Of a DNA stretch of 62,392 nucleotides, positions 26,426 to 39,669 are shown one piece after another. The notes under the pieces were generated by a model. The model was not told the origin of the DNA. It did not search any database and saw nothing but the letters and a program-made list of their open reading frames with translations. Every line of letters starts with the position of its first letter. The stretch's first letter is position 1. The stretch spans positions 1-62,392 of the forward strand of contig CACDZM010000007.1 of NCBI GenBank assembly GCA_902557215.1, given 5' to 3'. This stretch comes from an uncultured Pelagibacteraceae bacterium (GTDB lineage Bacteria > Pseudomonadota > Alphaproteobacteria > Pelagibacterales > Pelagibacteraceae). Position numbers and translations under genes: made by a program.

Positions 26426-27769
26426 ATGACTAAAAAAATAATATTTCTTGTCCTCATTATTTTATTTCCCTTCAATACTTATGGTATAATTAAAGTTGAT
26501 ATTACAAGAGGAAATCTCGATCCTTTACCTTTAGCGGTTTCACCTTTAGCAATAGATAATGATTCGAAAAATGAATTTAAAAAAATTTTGAATATGCGAG
26601 ATATTGGGTCCGAAATATCGATAATTGTCGAAAAAAATCTTAGAACCTCAGGATTATTTAATCCTTTAGATAAAGAGGCTTTTCTTCAAAAACCTGATAT
26701 TGCAAATTTAAAGCCAAGATTTGAGGATTGGAAATTAATTAAAGCTCAAGCACTAATTACAGGCAAGGTCAATTTTATTGATGAAAAATTAAGAGTTGAA
26801 TTTAGATTATGGGATATTCTTGCAGGAAGGGAGATGATGGCATTAGCATTTACAACAGTCCCTACAAACTGGAGAAGAGTTGGTCATATAATTTCAGATA
26901 AAGTTTACGAGAGATTAACTGGAGAAAAAGGTTATTTTGATACTAGGATAATTTATGTAGCAGAAGAAGGACCAAAAACACAAAGAGTAAAAAAACTGGC
27001 AATTATGGATCAAGATGGTTTTAATAATAAATTTTTAACTCTTGGAAATGAGTTAGTTTTAACTCCAAGATTTAATAAAACGAGTCAAATGGTTACTTAT
27101 CTTTCTTATTTTAGAAATCTACCAAGGGTTTATTTGCTCGATATAGAAACTGGCACCCAAGAGGTAGTAGGTGATTTTCCAGGAATGACTTTTGCTCCAA
27201 GATTTTCCCCTGATGGAAAAAAAATTATTATGAGTTTTGCTAAAGATGGCAATTCCGATATTTATACTATGGATTTAGAAAGTAGAGTTGTTGATCGTAT
27301 CACAAATCATCCTTCAATTGATACTTCTCCGTCGTACTCTCCTGACGGTAAATTTATATCATTCAACTCTGATAGAAGTGGTTACCAACAGATATATGTA
27401 ATGGAAAGTAGTGGAAAAAACGTAAAAAGAATTTCGTTTGGGAAGGGACTTTACGGTACTCCTGTTTGGTCTCCAAGAGGAGATTTGATTGCTTTTACAA
27501 AATTACACAAAGGAAAATTTTATATTGGTGTTATGAGAACTGATGGATCAGGAGAGAGATTGCTTACAGAAAACTTTTATCAGGAGGCACCATCTTGGTC
27601 GCCTAATGGTAGAGTTCTAATTTTTTATCGAGAGACAAAAACAGATGACGAGGGAAAGGGTTTCTCTGCAAAATTATGGTCCATAGACCTTACAGGCTAT
27701 AATGAGCGAGAAGTAAAGACACCAACAGATGCTTCAGACCCATCTTGGTCATCTTTATTAAGCAATTAG
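26426..27769 (+). CDS. tolB: Tol-Pal system beta-propeller protein TolB
   Basis: A 447-residue secreted protein: signal peptide (KKIIFLVLIILFPFNTYG, residues 3-20), an N-terminal alpha/beta domain to about residue 165, then a six-bladed propeller with the repeats FAPRFSPDGKKIIMSF, TSPSYSPDGKFISFNSDRSG, GTPVWSPRGDLIAFT and APSWSPNGRVLIFY. It binds Pal and OmpA-type proteins in the periplasm. Nine bases after tolA; 102 bases separate it from pal. Confidence 0.95.
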   Translation: MTKKIIFLVLIILFPFNTYGIIKVDITRGNLDPLPLAVSPLAIDNDSKNEFKKILNMRDIGSEISIIVEKNLRTSGLFNPLDKEAFLQKPDIANLKPRFEDWKLIKAQALITGKVNFIDEKLRVEFRLWDILAGREMMALAFTTVPTNWRRVGHIISDKVYERLTGEKGYFDTRIIYVAEEGPKTQRVKKLAIMDQDGFNNKFLTLGNELVLTPRFNKTSQMVTYLSYFRNLPRVYLLDIETGTQEVVGDFPGMTFAPRFSPDGKKIIMSFAKDGNSDIYTMDLESRVVDRITNHPSIDTSPSYSPDGKFISFNSDRSGYQQIYVMESSGKNVKRISFGKGLYGTPVWSPRGDLIAFTKLHKGKFYIGVMRTDGSGERLLTENFYQEAPSWSPNGRVLIFYRETKTDDEGKGFSAKLWSIDLTGYNEREVKTPTDASDPSWSSLLSN

Positions 27770-27801
27770 ATAAATTAAATTGAGTAATTAGCTAAATTAG
27801 C

Positions 27802-27830
27802 TTGATTTTTAGACTTGAAACATCTATCTA
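27802..27830 (+). promoter_or_regulatory. Candidate promoter upstream of pal
   Basis: TTGATT (27802-27807) and TATCTA (27825-27830) are separated by 17 bases, in one of the few 100-base gaps of this strand, about 40 bases before the pal start. AAGGAG lies just before the pal ATG as a good ribosome site (27862-27867). A separate promoter would let abundant Pal be made in excess over TolQRAB. Confidence 0.35.
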
Positions 27831-27871
27831 GATATGGAAGATTAACTTAAGTAAATTGATCAAGGAGATTT

Positions 27872-28351
27872 ATGGAATTTAACAAAATTTTAAAAAATGC
27901 ACTTTTAATAATTTTCGCGTGTTTAGCGCTTTCTGCTTGTGCAACTAAAAAAGCAGGAACAGGCCAAATGCAAGGAGACGTTTACACTGGTAAAGAAACA
28001 ATTGAATATCTAGCTTCAGGAGTTCCTGACAGAGTATTTTTTGCCACAAACGAGTCAGTTTTGACGACGGCGTCTAGGGAAACTTTAAGAAAACAAGCTG
28101 CATGGTTAAGAAAAAATTCAAAAATAAATATTGTATTAGAAGGTCACGCTGATGAAAGAGGCACTAGAGAGTATAACTTAGCTTTAGGTGAAAGAAGAGC
28201 TAACGCTGCTAAAGATTATCTTATGACATACGGTGTTTCTTCAGATAGAATTTCAGTTTTGAGTTATGGTAAAGAAAGACCAGTGGACTCAGGATCTAAC
28301 CCGTTATCTTGGTCAAAAAACAGAAGATCAGTTACAGTTAAAGCAAACTAA
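27872..28351 (+). CDS. pal: Peptidoglycan-associated lipoprotein Pal
   Basis: A 159-residue outer-membrane lipoprotein. The signal sequence ends in the lipobox L-S-A-C with C23 as the lipidated residue. The C-terminal OmpA-like domain has VFFATNESVLT, INIVLEGHADERGTREYNLALG (split landmarks GHADERG and YNLALGERRA) and RISVLSYGKERPVDSG, which bind meso-diaminopimelate of peptidoglycan. It is followed by a strong intrinsic terminator. Confidence 0.96.
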   Translation: MEFNKILKNALLIIFACLALSACATKKAGTGQMQGDVYTGKETIEYLASGVPDRVFFATNESVLTTASRETLRKQAAWLRKNSKINIVLEGHADERGTREYNLALGERRANAAKDYLMTYGVSSDRISVLSYGKERPVDSGSNPLSWSKNRRSVTVKAN

Positions 28352-28365
28352 TAACATTTAGATTT

Positions 28366-28403
28366 AAAGGACCCCTTGGCTAATTCTTAGGGGTCTTTTT
28401 TTT
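28366..28403 (+). terminator. Rho-independent terminator after pal
   Basis: GACCCC (28370-28375) pairs with GGGGTC (28390-28395), extended outward by A-T pairs, with a 14-base loop and a run of eight T (28396-28403). It is the clearest intrinsic terminator in the window and ends the tol-pal transcript 15 bases after pal stops. Confidence 0.85.
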
Positions 28404-28432
28404 GCCATCATTATCTTTTCTATTAATCATTA

Positions 28433-29416
28433 ATGCATTTTAAAAAAAAAAAATCATTTTTAAGCTTATTGTTGATTTTAAGTTTATTAATAAGTTTTAA
28501 CGTTAAGGCAGATAATGATGATGTTTACGAGGCTCTAAGTTTAATTCAAAAAGATCTAAAAACTTTAGAAAAAGCTGTCTACTTACAATCAAATAATTCT
28601 TTAGATAATAGTTTTGATAATTCAATGAATTCTGAATTCAATTCAGAGGATGTTTTAACAAGACATTTACTTAAACTTTCTGAGATAGAAAATCAATTTC
28701 AAGAACTGACTAATAAATTTGAAGAGATAAATTTCAAATTAGATAAATTATCAAATAGATTATCAAAAGTACAAGCTGATAACCAGATTAGATTCCAAGA
28801 TTTAGAAAAATCAACATCTGTGAATGAAACAAAAATTAAAGTTTCAAAAAAATCCAATAATGAACAATTACCAGGAAGTTCTCAACCTCAAGATTTAGGC
28901 ACAATATCTTACAAAGATACTGCTACAGAGGAAGATACTCAAAAGATAGAGTCTATAGAGACAACTGCATCAATTGTAACCGAAACATTTCAAACAGAAG
29001 AAAAAATATTGCCCCAAGCATCGATAGAAAAACAATATTTCTTCGCAACTAGTTTTTTAAAAAATGGTGATTACACGACTGCTGAAAGGGCATTAAGAGA
29101 ATTTGTTTTGACAAATCCAAATCACGAGTTAGCAGGAAACGCTCAATATTGGTATGCAGAAACGTTCAGAATTAGACAACTTTTTACAGATGCTGCCTCT
29201 GCGTATTTAGAAGGTTATCAAAAATATCCTAAAGGAGAAAAAGCACCTATAAATTTATTAAAGCTTGGTGTATCAATGGTACAGATCGGAGAAAAAGATC
29301 AAGGTTGTAAAATGATTAATGGTGTCGAAAATCAATATCCAAACGCAACCCAATCTGTAATTCAAAAAGCCAAATATGAGTCTCAAAAATTTGAATGTAA
29401 CAAACAAAATTCCTAA
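28433..29416 (+). CDS. cpoB: Tol-Pal associated protein CpoB (YbgF)
   Basis: A 327-residue periplasmic protein: signal peptide (about 1-26, cleaved near VKA-D), a coiled coil around residues 65-125 (LLKLSEIENQFQELTNKFEE), a low-complexity linker, then TPR-type repeats from about residue 205 (KQYFFATSFLKNGDYTTAERALREF). In E. coli CpoB coordinates Tol-Pal with peptidoglycan synthesis. It lies after the pal terminator and its last 41 bases overlap tilS. Confidence 0.9.
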   Translation: MHFKKKKSFLSLLLILSLLISFNVKADNDDVYEALSLIQKDLKTLEKAVYLQSNNSLDNSFDNSMNSEFNSEDVLTRHLLKLSEIENQFQELTNKFEEINFKLDKLSNRLSKVQADNQIRFQDLEKSTSVNETKIKVSKKSNNEQLPGSSQPQDLGTISYKDTATEEDTQKIESIETTASIVTETFQTEEKILPQASIEKQYFFATSFLKNGDYTTAERALREFVLTNPNHELAGNAQYWYAETFRIRQLFTDAASAYLEGYQKYPKGEKAPINLLKLGVSMVQIGEKDQGCKMINGVENQYPNATQSVIQKAKYESQKFECNKQNS

Positions 29417-30404
29417 GACTTTAGAAAAAAATTTAAATAATCATCGAATTAAAAAAATTTATAAGAATTTCGAAAAAAATCTTAACGTTTCAGAAAATTT
29501 TATTGTAGCAGTTTCAGGAGGTCCAGATAGTCTGGCACTTGCATTTTTAGCTAAGATATACTCAATTAAAAAAAGCTTAATTGCAAAGTTTTTTATAGTT
29601 GATCATAAGCTTAGGATAGATTCTTCTAAAGAAGCAAAAAAAATACAAAAAATTTTAAAAAATCTTAATATAAAATCTAAAATATTAACCTGGCTTGGGA
29701 AAAAACCATCAAAAAATATACAGTCAATAGCTAGAAAAAAAAGATATCAATTATTGTTTTTAGAAGCTGATAAACTCAAAATTAAAAATATTCTTTTAGG
29801 ACATCATGAAAATGATCTTTTTGAGAATTTTTTTATTAGGATGCTAAGGGGCAGTGGGTTAAGGGGCTTGGTCTCTTTAGATAAAGAAATCTCAATAAAT
29901 GGAAAAAAATTGTTGAGACCTTTGATAGATAAACAAAAAGAGGATCTTAAATTTATCGCAAAAAAAGTTTTTAATTTTTATATAAATGATCCTTCAAATG
30001 AGGATGATAAGTATTTAAGAGTGCAAGTTAGAAAATTAATCGAAGAGCTTCAAAAAAAAGGCTTAGATCGAAAAAAATTAAGCACCACAATCAGAAATTT
30101 AAAGCAGTCAAACTATGTTGTTAATTATTATGTAAATGCAAATCTAAAAACAAATACTTTTTTTTCAACAAACAAAAAAAAATTGATTATAAAAAATGAT
30201 TATTTTAATCAACCTTTCGAAGTAGTTTTGAGATCTTTATCAGAGTCCATTAAATTTATCGGTAAAAAGAGCTACCCGGTAAGGGGAAAAAAATTAGAGA
30301 AAATTATCTCAAAAATTGAAAATAATAGGCTAAATAAAGAAACTATAGGTGGTTGCATTATAGAAAAAGCAAATCAAACAATATTAATAACAAAGGAGCA
30401 TTAA
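29376..30404 (+). CDS. tilS: tRNA(Ile)-lysidine synthase
   Basis: A 342-residue PP-loop ATPase. The SGGPDS motif at 47-52 binds ATP, and [21 protein letters not shown] and [12 protein letters not shown] are TilS landmarks. It converts C34 of the AUA-reading tRNA-Ile to lysidine. At 342 residues it is shorter than E. coli TilS (about 430), with a minimal C-terminal region. The only ATG lies 41 bases inside cpoB; a later non-ATG start cannot be excluded. Confidence 0.9.
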   Translation: MSLKNLNVTNKIPKTLEKNLNNHRIKKIYKNFEKNLNVSENFIVAVSGGPDSLALAFLAKIYSIKKSLIAKFFIVDHKLRIDSSKEAKKIQKILKNLNIKSKILTWLGKKPSKNIQSIARKKRYQLLFLEADKLKIKNILLGHHENDLFENFFIRMLRGSGLRGLVSLDKEISINGKKLLRPLIDKQKEDLKFIAKKVFNFYINDPSNEDDKYLRVQVRKLIEELQKKGLDRKKLSTTIRNLKQSNYVVNYYVNANLKTNTFFSTNKKKLIIKNDYFNQPFEVVLRSLSESIKFIGKKSYPVRGKKLEKIISKIENNRLNKETIGGCIIEKANQTILITKEH

Positions 30405-30466
30405 ATTGTCTAAACTTATACCAAAATGCCACTTGTTTAATTTATAATAATTCTTATTTTAGGCAT

Positions 30467-32368
30467 ATGAATATAAAAAATATAACTATGTGGGCAATTA
30501 TAGTTCTATTAACTATAGGTCTATACAATATGTTTAAAAACCCACAGTCTAATTCTCTAAAAACTAACAAAGTTATATTTTCAGAATTCTTAACTTCTGT
30601 CGAAAATGGAGAGGTTGTCAAGGTCGAAATTCAAGGTAAAAATATTAATGGTGTTTATTCAAATGGTAACACTTTTTCTACTTATTCTCCCGAGGATCCA
30701 AACCTTGTAGAAAAACTTTCTGAAAAGGGCGTAAGTATTTCTGCTGCACCTATTGATGAAAAAATGCCATCTCTTTTTGGCGTTTTGCTATCATGGTTTC
30801 CAATGCTTTTACTAATTGCTGTTTGGATTTTTTTTATGAGACAAATGCAAGGTGGAAAAGGTGGAGCAATGGGTTTTGGCAGATCAAAAGCAAAAATGAT
30901 GAATGAACTAAAAGGGAAAGTGACATTCAATGATGTAGCTGGTGTTGAAGAAGCCAAAGAAGAAGTAGAAGAAATAGTTGAATTTTTAAAAGATCCAAAA
31001 AAGTTTAGTAGACTTGGGGGCAAAATACCAAGAGGTGCGTTATTAGTCGGCCCCCCGGGCACAGGAAAAACTTTGTTGGCTAGAGCTATAGCAGGTGAAG
31101 CTGGAGTACCATTTTTTACTATTTCAGGATCTGACTTCGTTGAAATGTTTGTTGGAGTTGGAGCTTCAAGAGTAAGGGATATGTTTGAACAAGGTAAAAA
31201 AAATTCACCTTGTATAATTTTTATAGATGAGATTGATGCTGTAGGAAGAAGTAGAGGTGCTGGACTTGGTGGAGGAAATGACGAGAGAGAGCAAACCCTT
31301 AATCAATTACTTGTAGAGATGGATGGTTTTGATACTAATGAAGGTGTTATAATAATTGCTGCTACAAATAGACCTGATGTTTTAGATCCTGCATTACTTA
31401 GACCGGGAAGATTTGATCGTCAAGTGGTAGTTTCAAATCCAGATATTATCGGAAGAGAAAAAATATTAAAAGTTCATGTGAAGAAAATTAAAATGGCTCC
31501 GGACGTAAATTTAAGAACTATTGCGAGAGGGACACCAGGATTTTCGGGAGCAGATCTTGCAAACTTAGTTAACGAAGCTGCATTATTAGCTGCAAGAAAA
31601 AATAAAAGAATAGTTACCTTGAACGAGTTTGAGGATGCAAAAGATAAAGTCATGATGGGTGCTGAAAGACGTTCAATGGTAATGACCGAAGATGAAAAAA
31701 AATTAACTGCTTATCATGAGGGTGGACACGCTTTAGTATCATTTAATATGCCGAGTTATGACCCTATTCATAAGGCTACTATAATTCCAAGAGGTAGAGC
31801 ATTGGGTATGGTGATGAATTTACCTGAGAGAGATAAGCACGGGTACTCAATTAAATATTTAAAAGCTAGATTAGCAGTATGTTTTGGCGGAAGAGTTGCC
31901 GAAGAGGTTATTTTTGGAAAAGATAATATTTCAACTGGAGCTGGGGGCGGAAACGGTTCTGATATAAATCAAGCTACTCAGCTTGCTAGAGCTATGGTAA
32001 CAAAATATGGAATGAGTGAGGAAATGGGTCCTGTAGAATATGGAGAAAACCAAGAAGAAGTATTTTTAGGTAGATCAGTCACACAAACACAATCAGTTTC
32101 TGAGGAGGTTGCTCAAAAAATAGATAAAGAAATTAGAAAACTAGTGGATGAGGGTTATAATAAAGCCAGAGAAATTTTGACTGAAAAAATTGATGATTTA
32201 CACAAGATTGCTAAAGCACTTATCACTTATGAGACTTTAACAGGTGAAGAAATTGAGAACATAATAAATAAGAATGTTTATCCAGCTGACAAAGAAAGTT
32301 TACAAGTTGATGAAGATAAGGGCTCTGCCTTGGGGGCTTTAGGTCTTAAACCAAAAATAGTGCATTAA
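30467..32368 (+). CDS. ftsH: ATP-dependent zinc metalloprotease FtsH
   Basis: A 633-residue inner-membrane AAA+ protease. I start it at ATG 30467 because [18 protein letters not shown] forms the first membrane helix; the longer open frame from 30353 adds a non-homologous 38 residues overlapping tilS. A second helix lies near 103-124. Walker A GPPGTGKT is at 195-202, Walker B IIFIDEID around 250-257, and the zinc site HEGGH at 417-421. It degrades misfolded membrane proteins and short-lived regulators such as RpoH, whose gene is at 36863. Confidence 0.96.
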   Translation: MNIKNITMWAIIVLLTIGLYNMFKNPQSNSLKTNKVIFSEFLTSVENGEVVKVEIQGKNINGVYSNGNTFSTYSPEDPNLVEKLSEKGVSISAAPIDEKMPSLFGVLLSWFPMLLLIAVWIFFMRQMQGGKGGAMGFGRSKAKMMNELKGKVTFNDVAGVEEAKEEVEEIVEFLKDPKKFSRLGGKIPRGALLVGPPGTGKTLLARAIAGEAGVPFFTISGSDFVEMFVGVGASRVRDMFEQGKKNSPCIIFIDEIDAVGRSRGAGLGGGNDEREQTLNQLLVEMDGFDTNEGVIIIAATNRPDVLDPALLRPGRFDRQVVVSNPDIIGREKILKVHVKKIKMAPDVNLRTIARGTPGFSGADLANLVNEAALLAARKNKRIVTLNEFEDAKDKVMMGAERRSMVMTEDEKKLTAYHEGGHALVSFNMPSYDPIHKATIIPRGRALGMVMNLPERDKHGYSIKYLKARLAVCFGGRVAEEVIFGKDNISTGAGGGNGSDINQATQLARAMVTKYGMSEEMGPVEYGENQEEVFLGRSVTQTQSVSEEVAQKIDKEIRKLVDEGYNKAREILTEKIDDLHKIAKALITYETLTGEEIENIINKNVYPADKESLQVDEDKGSALGALGLKPKIVH

Positions 32369-32373
32369 TTTAA

Positions 32374-33429
32374 ATGCTGCGATATTACACAAGAGCGTGT
32401 AATTTCTACTACGGTAACCACTCAATAAAGTTAGTTAATAGAGGAAAAGCTTTACCTTTATGTAAGAGAAAAGAAATCTCATTTGATCAAATTGAAATAC
32501 TTACTCGAAAATCAAAAAAAAAGATTTATATAAACCAAATAAAAAACTTATCTAAATCGCTTAGGGAAAAAATAAATTTAGATTTAAAAAAAATTAAATC
32601 AAAGAAAAAAAATTTTTCAAACTTTAATTTTAAGAAATCTCCAAATTTATTAGGTATATTAAATTTAACACCTGATAGTTTTTCTGATGGTGGAAAATTT
32701 AATAAAAAGAAAAGAGGTTTTTTTCATGCAATTAATTTGATAAAAGATGGAGCAGACTTAGTTGACATTGGGGGAGAGTCAACAAGACCTGGATCAAAAG
32801 CAATTTCTGAAAACTTAGAATGGAAAAGGATTAATAAAGTTATAAGATTATTAATTAAAAAAAAAATACCTTTATCATTAGATACTAGAAAATCAAATAT
32901 TATGGAGAAAGGTATAAATCAAGGTGTTCGGTTAATTAATGATGTTTCAGGTTTAGATTTTGATTTTAATACAATAAATATACTTAAGAAGTATAAAGTT
33001 CCATTTGTCATCCACCACACCAAAGGTCTTCCAGAAAACATGCAGAAAAAACCAAGTTATAAAAACGAATTATTAGATATATATGATTATTTTGAGCAGA
33101 AAATAAAAGTTATACGATCAAAAGGCATCAAACATAATAATATTATTTTAGATCCAGGTATAGGTTTTGGAAAAAATCTGAAACATAATATGAGTTTAAT
33201 TCATAATATTTCTATTTTTCATTCTCTTGGTTTTCCTATACTAGTAGGAAATTCAAGAAAAAGGTTTATAAAAGATTTGTCTGGAGAAAATGATAGTAAA
33301 TCCCGAATTGGAGGAACAACAGCATCATCAATTTATTTAATGATGCAAGGTGTTCAAATTTTAAGAATTCACGATGTAAATGAAGTAATACAAGGTTTAA
33401 AGATTTTTAAAAAAATTATCAATAATTAA
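32374..33429 (+). CDS. folP: Dihydropteroate synthase with N-terminal extension
   Basis: A 351-residue protein. The DHPS TIM barrel begins near residue 91 with LLGILNLTPDSFSDGGKF; DIGGESTRPG, LDTRKS, NDVSGLDFD and ILDPGIGFGKN follow, covering the pterin and p-aminobenzoate sites. The first 90 residues (YYTRACNFYYG, GKALPLC, then Lys-rich) resemble the extra N-terminal segment seen in other alphaproteobacterial FolP proteins. It makes dihydropteroate for folate synthesis. glmM starts at its stop codon, the same order as in many bacteria. Confidence 0.93.
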   Translation: MLRYYTRACNFYYGNHSIKLVNRGKALPLCKRKEISFDQIEILTRKSKKKIYINQIKNLSKSLREKINLDLKKIKSKKKNFSNFNFKKSPNLLGILNLTPDSFSDGGKFNKKKRGFFHAINLIKDGADLVDIGGESTRPGSKAISENLEWKRINKVIRLLIKKKIPLSLDTRKSNIMEKGINQGVRLINDVSGLDFDFNTINILKKYKVPFVIHHTKGLPENMQKKPSYKNELLDIYDYFEQKIKVIRSKGIKHNNIILDPGIGFGKNLKHNMSLIHNISIFHSLGFPILVGNSRKRFIKDLSGENDSKSRIGGTTASSIYLMMQGVQILRIHDVNEVIQGLKIFKKIINN

Positions 33430-34760
33430 TGATAAAAAAATATTTTGGCACTGATGGTATTAGAGGGGCTATCAATAGTGAAAAAATAAATGGAGACATG
33501 TTTTTTAAATTTGGATTAGCGAGTGGAACATATTTTAAATCTCAAAAAAAAAGTAAACAAACTGCAATAATTGCTAAAGATACAAGATTATCAGGTTATA
33601 CTCTAGAACCAGCACTTGTGTCTGGATTGGCATCAGCAGGAATGCACGTATTTACCCTTGGGCCTTTGCCAACAAATGGATTAGCTATGCTCACAAAAAC
33701 TATGAGAGCAAATATGGGGATTATGATTACAGCCTCCCATAATCCACATAATGATAATGGTTTAAAATTATTTGGCCCAGATGGAATGAAATTGTCTGAC
33801 AAAATAGAAAAAAAAATAGAAAGTTTAATAGATAAAAAAATTATTAAAAATCTCTCTAAACCAGAAAAATTAGGAAGAGTAAAAAGATTAGAAACTGGCA
33901 CAAGAGATTATATTAAAATTTTAAAAAAAAATTTTAATAAAGAATTTAATTTACGAGGGCTAAGAATCGTCATCGATTGTGCAAATGGAGCTGGGTATAA
34001 AGCTGGACCTGAGCTATTAAAATCTTTAGGTGCTAAAGTAATAGCAATTGGAGTAACTCCAAATGGTTTAAATATAAATAAAAATTATGGTTCTACATTT
34101 CCTGAAAAGATAAGATCAGCTGTTAAAAAGCATAAAGCTCATATAGGAATTTCGTTGGATGGAGATGCTGATAGAATAATTATGTGTGATGAAAAAAGTA
34201 ATATTATAGATGGAGATCAAATTATTGCAGCTTTAGCAACAAGATGGAAAAGTAAAAAAATGTTGAAGGGAGGTGTTGTTGGAACACTAATGTCAAATTA
34301 TGGCCTTGAAAAATATTTTAAAAAAAAAGGTATTAAATTTATCCGTGCTGACGTGGGTGATAAGTATGTTAAAGAAAAGATGCGAAAAAATAGATTTAAT
34401 TTGGGTGGCGAACAGTCAGGACATATTATTTTAGGTAAATTTGCAACCACAGGGGATGGTTTGCTTGTTGCTTTAGAGTCTCTATTTGCTCTAAGAAAAG
34501 GAAAAAAAGCTAGTGAGTTTTTTCATATATTTAAAAAAACACCTCAGATACTAAAGAATATTCAAGTTAGAGATAAGAATATTATCAATAAATCTGAAAT
34601 TAAAAATTCAATTAAATTAGCGACTAAACTAATTAAAGGCCAAGGGAGAATACTTGTGAGGAAGTCAGGAACGGAGTCAAAAATAAGAATTATGGGAGAA
34701 AGTGAGAATAGAAATCTTCTTTTAAAATGTGTTAACATTGTTTTAAAAAAAATTAAATAA
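33429..34760 (+). CDS. glmM: Phosphoglucosamine mutase
   Basis: A 443-residue alpha-phosphohexomutase. FGTDGIRG (6-13), the phosphoserine loop TASHNPHNDNG with S103, the metal site SLDGDADR and GGEQSGHII are all present, as is the C-terminal RKSGTESKIRIM. It converts glucosamine-6-P to glucosamine-1-P for UDP-GlcNAc, needed for peptidoglycan and LPS. Overlaps folP by one base and is followed after one base by thiD. Confidence 0.96.
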   Translation: MIKKYFGTDGIRGAINSEKINGDMFFKFGLASGTYFKSQKKSKQTAIIAKDTRLSGYTLEPALVSGLASAGMHVFTLGPLPTNGLAMLTKTMRANMGIMITASHNPHNDNGLKLFGPDGMKLSDKIEKKIESLIDKKIIKNLSKPEKLGRVKRLETGTRDYIKILKKNFNKEFNLRGLRIVIDCANGAGYKAGPELLKSLGAKVIAIGVTPNGLNINKNYGSTFPEKIRSAVKKHKAHIGISLDGDADRIIMCDEKSNIIDGDQIIAALATRWKSKKMLKGGVVGTLMSNYGLEKYFKKKGIKFIRADVGDKYVKEKMRKNRFNLGGEQSGHIILGKFATTGDGLLVALESLFALRKGKKASEFFHIFKKTPQILKNIQVRDKNIINKSEIKNSIKLATKLIKGQGRILVRKSGTESKIRIMGESENRNLLLKCVNIVLKKIK

Positions 34761-34761
34761 T

Positions 34762-37756
<2,995 letters not shown>

Positions 37757-37795
37757 TACAGTTTATCTAATTAATATTTTATTTTTTTCAATATT

Positions 37796-38776
37796 TTATT
37801 TGCTTGTTTTTCTTAGCATTTTAAGAATAGTTTCAAGTTCTTTGGGTAAAATAGAATTAAATATCATCTCTTTATTTTTTTTTGGATGAATAAAACCAAT
37901 TGTTTTTGCATGGAGAAATTGTCTTTTTAGGTTAATAATTTTTTCTTCTAATAATGGGTTGATATTTTTTATTTTTTTGAATTTTTTTTTATATTTATCA
38001 TCTCCAACAATGCTATTGCCTAAGAAATTCATGTGTACCCTTATTTGATGAGTTCTTCCTGTTTCTAGTTTACATTCTAATAAGCTTAAAGTTGGAATAT
38101 TTTTATTTTCAAAAAGTTCTATCGTTTGATAATTTGTTATAGCCCTTTTCCCTTTTGAAGTGCTGACCATCATCATTTGCCGGTTTTTTGAACTTCTTGT
38201 AATTAAAGTTTCTATTTTACCTTTTGATGGCCTTATTTTTCCCCAAACCAACAATTGATAAATTCTTGTAATTGAATGTTTGCTAAATTGAAGCGATAAG
38301 TTTTCATGAGATTGATTATTTTTTGCTATAACAACTAGACCTGAGGTATTCTTGTCAATTCTGTGAACAATCCCGGGTCTTAATTTATCTCCAATACTTG
38401 ATAATGAATCTTTATCGTAATTAATCAAAGCGTTAACAATTGTATTGTCAAAATTTCCTGCTCCAGGATGCATAACAATTCCTGAGGGTTTGTTTAAAAC
38501 AATTAAATCTTCATCTTCATATACAATATTTAATTTATATTTATAAGGTTTTAGAGAGCTCTTTTTTGGCTCAGGAATTATTAAATTAATTTTATCACCA
38601 GGATTAAGCTTTTTTGCAGGATCTAAGATAATCTTATTATTTATTTTTAATTTTTTATCTAAAATTAAATTTTTTATTCTAGTACGACTTATCTCTTTGC
38701 TGTTATTACTGATAAAAACATCTAAACGAAAATTTTTATCATTTTCTTTTACTTTCAAATTTATTTTTTTTTCCAT
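37796..38776 (-). CDS. rluD: 23S rRNA pseudouridine synthase RluD family
   Basis: A 326-residue protein with an S4 RNA-binding domain (about 15-75: FRLDVFISN, RTRIKNLI) and the RluA/RluD catalytic domain. D141 in GIVHRIDKNTSGLVVIAK is the catalytic aspartate; LETGRTHQIRVHM is the second signature. RluD modifies helix 69 of 23S rRNA, but RluC-type specificity cannot be ruled out. It precedes rpoH. Confidence 0.92.
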   Translation of the reverse strand: MEKKINLKVKENDKNFRLDVFISNNSKEISRTRIKNLILDKKLKINNKIILDPAKKLNPGDKINLIIPEPKKSSLKPYKYKLNIVYEDEDLIVLNKPSGIVMHPGAGNFDNTIVNALINYDKDSLSSIGDKLRPGIVHRIDKNTSGLVVIAKNNQSHENLSLQFSKHSITRIYQLLVWGKIRPSKGKIETLITRSSKNRQMMMVSTSKGKRAITNYQTIELFENKNIPTLSLLECKLETGRTHQIRVHMNFLGNSIVGDDKYKKKFKKIKNINPLLEEKIINLKRQFLHAKTIGFIHPKKNKEMIFNSILPKELETILKMLRKTSK

Positions 38777-38799
38777 AAAATGATATATTAATATTATAT

Positions 38800-38876
38800 G
38801 CGCTTGTAGCTCAACTGGATAGAGCGCCTGACTTCGGATCAGGAGGTTCTGGGTTCGACTCCTAGCAGGCGCACCA
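38800..38876 (+). tRNA. tRNA-Arg (TCG)
   Basis: A 77-base cloverleaf: acceptor GCGCTTG pairs with CAGGCGC, D-arm AGCTCAACTGGATAGAGC, anticodon stem CCTGA/TCAGG with loop CTTCGGA (anticodon TCG, reading CGA-family Arg codons), T-arm TCTGGGTTCGACTCCTAG-like, and encoded CCA at the 3' end. TATATT at 38784-38789 is a possible -10 box. The convergent ABC permease gene stops two bases after the CCA. Confidence 0.95.
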
Positions 38877-38877
38877 A

Positions 38878-39669
38878 CTACTCACCCATATTGATTAAAG
38901 TACCTTTGATACGTGCTTTTAAAAAGGAAAAATAAAACAAACTAATTCCACAAACTAGATATATGATATTTAAAACATACGCCTTAGTTAAATTTTCATA
39001 ATTTATTAAGCCATTTAAAAGAATATTTCTTGTTTCATCAAAAATGTAAACTAAAGGCAACCCCTTTGCTATGATTTGAAAAAAAGTTGGAAGAATTTCA
39101 ATTGGGTAATAAATGCAACCAAGTGGAGCTAATAAAAATAAAGATGACCAAGCGATATTTTCAAATGAGGGACCAAATCTCATTAGGCCAGCACTTACAA
39201 ATAAACCAAGAGTTATTCCAAAAATGTATAAACTTAAGAACAATAAAAGAAGGGGAAGGCCTAATTTTAATATAGAAATACCAAACAATGGTGAGGTTAA
39301 TAATATTGCAGGTACCAATCCGATTAGAGTTCTAATTAAAGCTGTAAAAATTAAAGATGAAATTATCTCTTTAAGTTTTAATGGTGCAATAAATAAATTA
39401 GTAAAATTTCTGCTCCAAATTTCCTCTAAAAAAAGCATATTAAAACTAATGCTAGATCTAAAAAGAATGTCGTAAAGAATTGCACAAGTGAGAATTACTC
39501 CAAGCGTATTATTATAATAATCACTATAAATAGAAAAAAATTTAGAAATGAACCCCCAAAGAATTATTTGTATTGTTGGCCAATAAACAAGATCTAGAAT
39601 TCTTGGTAATGAACTTTTAATTAGATAAAAATGTCTTAGGAAAAGTCCATACATTTTATTAAAATTCAT
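38878..39669 (-). CDS. ABC-2 type exporter permease
   Basis: A 263-residue membrane protein with six hydrophobic segments in the ABC-2 pattern, including the re-entrant LLFLEEIWSRNFTNLFIAPLKL region after TM2 and PIEILPTFFQIIAKGLPLVYIFDETRNILL near the end (split here at family landmarks PIEILP and LPLVYIFD). It pairs with the ATP-binding gene that overlaps its start by 11 bases. The substrate is unknown; polysaccharide, lipid or drug export are all possible. Confidence 0.85.
   Translation of the reverse strand: MNFNKMYGLFLRHFYLIKSSLPRILDLVYWPTIQIILWGFISKFFSIYSDYYNNTLGVILTCAILYDILFRSSISFNMLFLEEIWSRNFTNLFIAPLKLKEIISSLIFTALIRTLIGLVPAILLTSPLFGISILKLGLPLLLLFLSLYIFGITLGLFVSAGLMRFGPSFENIAWSSLFLLAPLGCIYYPIEILPTFFQIIAKGLPLVYIFDETRNILLNGLINYENLTKAYVLNIIYLVCGISLFYFSFLKARIKGTLINMGE

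Noticed and set aside
30353-30466. A longer FtsH start with 38 extra residues
   Set aside because: The extra part overlaps tilS, is not membrane- or domain-like, and the ATG at 30467 places the first transmembrane helix correctly.
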